From CAZAPG01 sp964486935 (lineage in GTDB: Bacteria > Chloroflexota > Anaerolineae > 4572-78 > J111): a stretch of 23,043 bases of DNA. Position 1 is the stretch's first letter, and the number at the start of each line of letters is the position of its first letter. Under the pieces are notes generated by a model. The model was not told the origin of the DNA, did not search any database, and worked only from the letters and a program-made list of their open reading frames with translations. Location: positions 1-23,043 of the forward strand of contig CAZAPG010000076.1 in NCBI GenBank assembly GCA_964486935.1, in the 5' to 3' direction. Made by a program: the position numbers and the translations under genes. This document shows, one piece after another, positions 21,313 through 23,043 of the stretch.

Positions 21313-23043
21313 ATGGCTACAGAAAAACAAGAAAGTAACCCGGGCCGTACACCCAAAAAACTGAGCAAACTTACCCCCCCCAAAAAAAATCTCTCGCCAA
21401 ACATTGCCGAACAGGTTCCCAACTGGCTCAGAATGCTGTTGGGTAAATACGGCGAAACTCAAGGGCCGTTAATTGGCCTGCAAGAAGCCGAAGCAGAATT
21501 TTTGGAAGAGTTAGGCCCTTTGCCAGAACCCGACGAATTACCGGCGTTTCAGGCTATGGATGAAGAAGAGAGCGACAACCTTTCGGCCTTGCTGGAGCAA
21601 ATGGCTGAAGCGGGGCCACCTACAGGAGAACGCTCTGCCACCTCGGTAGAATGGGGACGGGGTAGCGATGACGAGGACGAGGCAGGCTCTATTGATGATT
21701 TTTTGAGCAGTATGGCCGAGTCAGGCCCGCCGGAATACAACCAGGCTGCTGACCAGGGTTTCCAGGCCGAAACCCCGGATTGGCTTACAGAAAGTGCAGA
21801 ACCCCAGGCGGGAGCTACCACTGCCGCCGATGACGAGGTGCCCGATTGGCTGACCTCTGCCCTGGATGACGACCTGCCGCCAGCCGCCCCCGCCGCAACT
21901 GAGCAAACCCAAAGCCCCGAAATCGACAGTGAGGTGCCCGATTGGCTGACCTCTGCTCTGGATGAACCGAAAGCCGCCCCCACCGGGCAACCTGCCGCCG
22001 CTTCTGGCGATGAGATACCCGATTGGCTCGCCGCCAGCGTTGATGACGACCTGCCTCAGTCTGAGAGTCAAACTTCTTCCCAAAGCGTCGCTTCTGCCGA
22101 AGCAGAATTACCCGATTGGCTCGCCGCTGATACGGAAGCGACTATGGATGGAGAAGCCCCCGATTGGCTTGACACCATAGCCCCGGAGTCAACCGTAGGA
22201 CCAGATGATACAACCGGCGTTGAACAGATGGATGTTGAGGTTCCAGACTGGCTCTCGGACATGGCGCCGGCTACGGCCGACGCCCCCGAACCGGAAACCG
22301 AAATACCCGATTGGATCTCGGCAGAAGCGGCCGAAGAGTCAGACGTGGCAATTCCCGACTGGATTGGCGAAGCGGAAGACTCGGAAATTCCTGACTGGCT
22401 GGCCGCAGACGAGGAAACCTCTCCCCACCCATCCGCCACGCCTCCGGCGGAAGAGGAAGAGACACTCGATTGGCTATCTGAAAAGGCTGACACGCCCCCC
22501 GCTACCTCCGAACCCGCTGCCCCTACCGCTGATGAGGATTGGCTGGCCGAACTGGAGCCAATCTCGTCCCAGGGTGAAGCCGCGCCGGAACCATCCATTG
22601 GGGACTCACCCGCAGAAAAAGAAGACTGGCTGGCCGAACTGGACGAAGTCTCACCTCCTGCCTCAGCCTCTACCCCGGTTGAAACCGAACCCGTCGCCCC
22701 AGAAGAAGAAGATTGGTTGGCCGAACTGGACACAACCCCGGCAGAGCAGCCTCCCGCCGCCCCTGCGCCAACCGAAGCCAAAGGTCAAGCGGATTTGGGG
22801 CTAGACTCCCTGTACAATTTGGCCGCCCAAACGCCCGAAGAGATGGAAGAGTGGCAGCCTGACGAGTCAACCGAACAGGAAGAGGTGCCCCTACCGGGCT
22901 GGCTGTTCGACTCCCCGCAAGAAGAAGCAGCGCCGGCGGCCAGCTCGCAAACATTAGAAGCCCCACCCGACCAAATCGAAACGCCGGAAGACGAAGGCCC
23001 CGATTGGCTGGCCGACCTGCCCCAACCCGATGAAGCGCCCCAG
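21313..23043 (+). CDS. Acidic, repetitive Asp-Trp-Leu-motif protein, partial (open at right edge)
   Basis: The frame is open for 577 codons from the ATG at 21313 to the last base, with no stop. The first 35 residues are basic (RTPKKLSKLTPPKKN). The rest is rich in Glu, Asp, Ala and Pro and looks disordered. Fifteen D-W-L/I motifs occur (Asp at residues 156, 178, 210, 237, 268, 284, 312, 333, 349, 361, 386, 409, 438, 467, 564), plus PNWL (36) and PGWL (528). The early copies read [V/I/L]PDW[L/I]; later ones EDWLAEL. Almost all tryptophans are in these motifs. It starts 6 bp after the six-helix protein. The C-terminus is unseen; domains such as TPR or a zinc ribbon could follow. It is probably cytoplasmic, as no signal peptide or membrane helix is seen. 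Confidence 0.85.
   Translation, partial: MATEKQESNPGRTPKKLSKLTPPKKNLSPNIAEQVPNWLRMLLGKYGETQGPLIGLQEAEAEFLEELGPLPEPDELPAFQAMDEEESDNLSALLEQMAEAGPPTGERSATSVEWGRGSDDEDEAGSIDDFLSSMAESGPPEYNQAADQGFQAETPDWLTESAEPQAGATTAADDEVPDWLTSALDDDLPPAAPAATEQTQSPEIDSEVPDWLTSALDEPKAAPTGQPAAASGDEIPDWLAASVDDDLPQSESQTSSQSVASAEAELPDWLAADTEATMDGEAPDWLDTIAPESTVGPDDTTGVEQMDVEVPDWLSDMAPATADAPEPETEIPDWISAEAAEESDVAIPDWIGEAEDSEIPDWLAADEETSPHPSATPPAEEEETLDWLSEKADTPPATSEPAAPTADEDWLAELEPISSQGEAAPEPSIGDSPAEKEDWLAELDEVSPPASASTPVETEPVAPEEEDWLAELDTTPAEQPPAAPAPTEAKGQADLGLDSLYNLAAQTPEEMEEWQPDESTEQEEVPLPGWLFDSPQEEAAPAASSQTLEAPPDQIETPEDEGPDWLADLPQPDEAPQ

Noticed and set aside
22068..22781. Minus-strand Ser-rich frame (about 237 codons) and a plus-strand basic Pro/Arg frame across the same DNA
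   Set aside because: Both are out-of-frame readings of the repetitive DWL-array gene. The repeated codons of that gene create low-complexity shadows.

Overview
The window looks like a chromosomal segment of a GC-rich bacterium, most probably a member of the Chloroflexota (Anaerolineae-like). The assignment is inferred from gene content: a helicase-associated winged-helix protein without a helicase, a DUF6754-type membrane protein next to an array of Asp-Trp-Leu motifs, a tryptophan T-box leader, and many short heptamer repeats and small palindromic elements. No ribosomal RNA, tRNA or CRISPR array was seen.

Region 1 (1-7410, mostly minus strand) is a tryptophan biosynthesis operon read right to left. 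A consensus promoter (7382-7410) is followed by a T-box leader with a UGG specifier, then trpE, a fused trpG-trpD, trpC, trpF and the start of trpB, which runs off the left edge. A plus-strand VapBC-like toxin-antitoxin pair with its own promoter sits between trpGD and trpC. Repeat-derived DNA has entered trpF (two places), trpB and the T-box leader without breaking them.

Region 2 (7438-11453, minus strand) is a set of five genes: a MarR regulator, two ring-cleaving-dioxygenase paralogues, an alpha/beta hydrolase and a further VOC protein. It resembles the mhq quinone/hydroquinone-resistance regulon of Bacillus. The regulator has a consensus promoter with two copies of TTTGATATT just downstream of the -10 box. 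The hydrolase C-terminus has been rewritten by a 96-bp palindromic insertion flanked by 13-bp direct repeats.

Region 3 (11472-18941) carries an SLC13-type anion permease with two RCK_C-like domains (minus), an LLM flavin oxidoreductase (plus), a MITE-like element at its stop codon, a DUF368 polyprenyl-phosphate transporter homologue (plus), a shared bidirectional terminator, and a two-gene minus-strand unit (DUF1232 protein, then a MerR-type coiled-coil protein). These are followed by a plus-strand helicase-associated protein that is probably translated from a leaderless mRNA. The gap before it holds three copies of TGAGCGATTT and nested inverted repeats.

Region 4 (18946-23043) has a small VOC protein (minus) and then a tight plus-strand operon: an 89-residue protein, a DUF6754-like membrane-anchored protein, a six-helix membrane protein, and a very acidic, apparently disordered protein. 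The last has 577 codons in the window and is open at the right edge. It carries 15 D-W-L/I motifs and two variants. This four-gene unit is the best candidate here for an undescribed system; its function is unknown.
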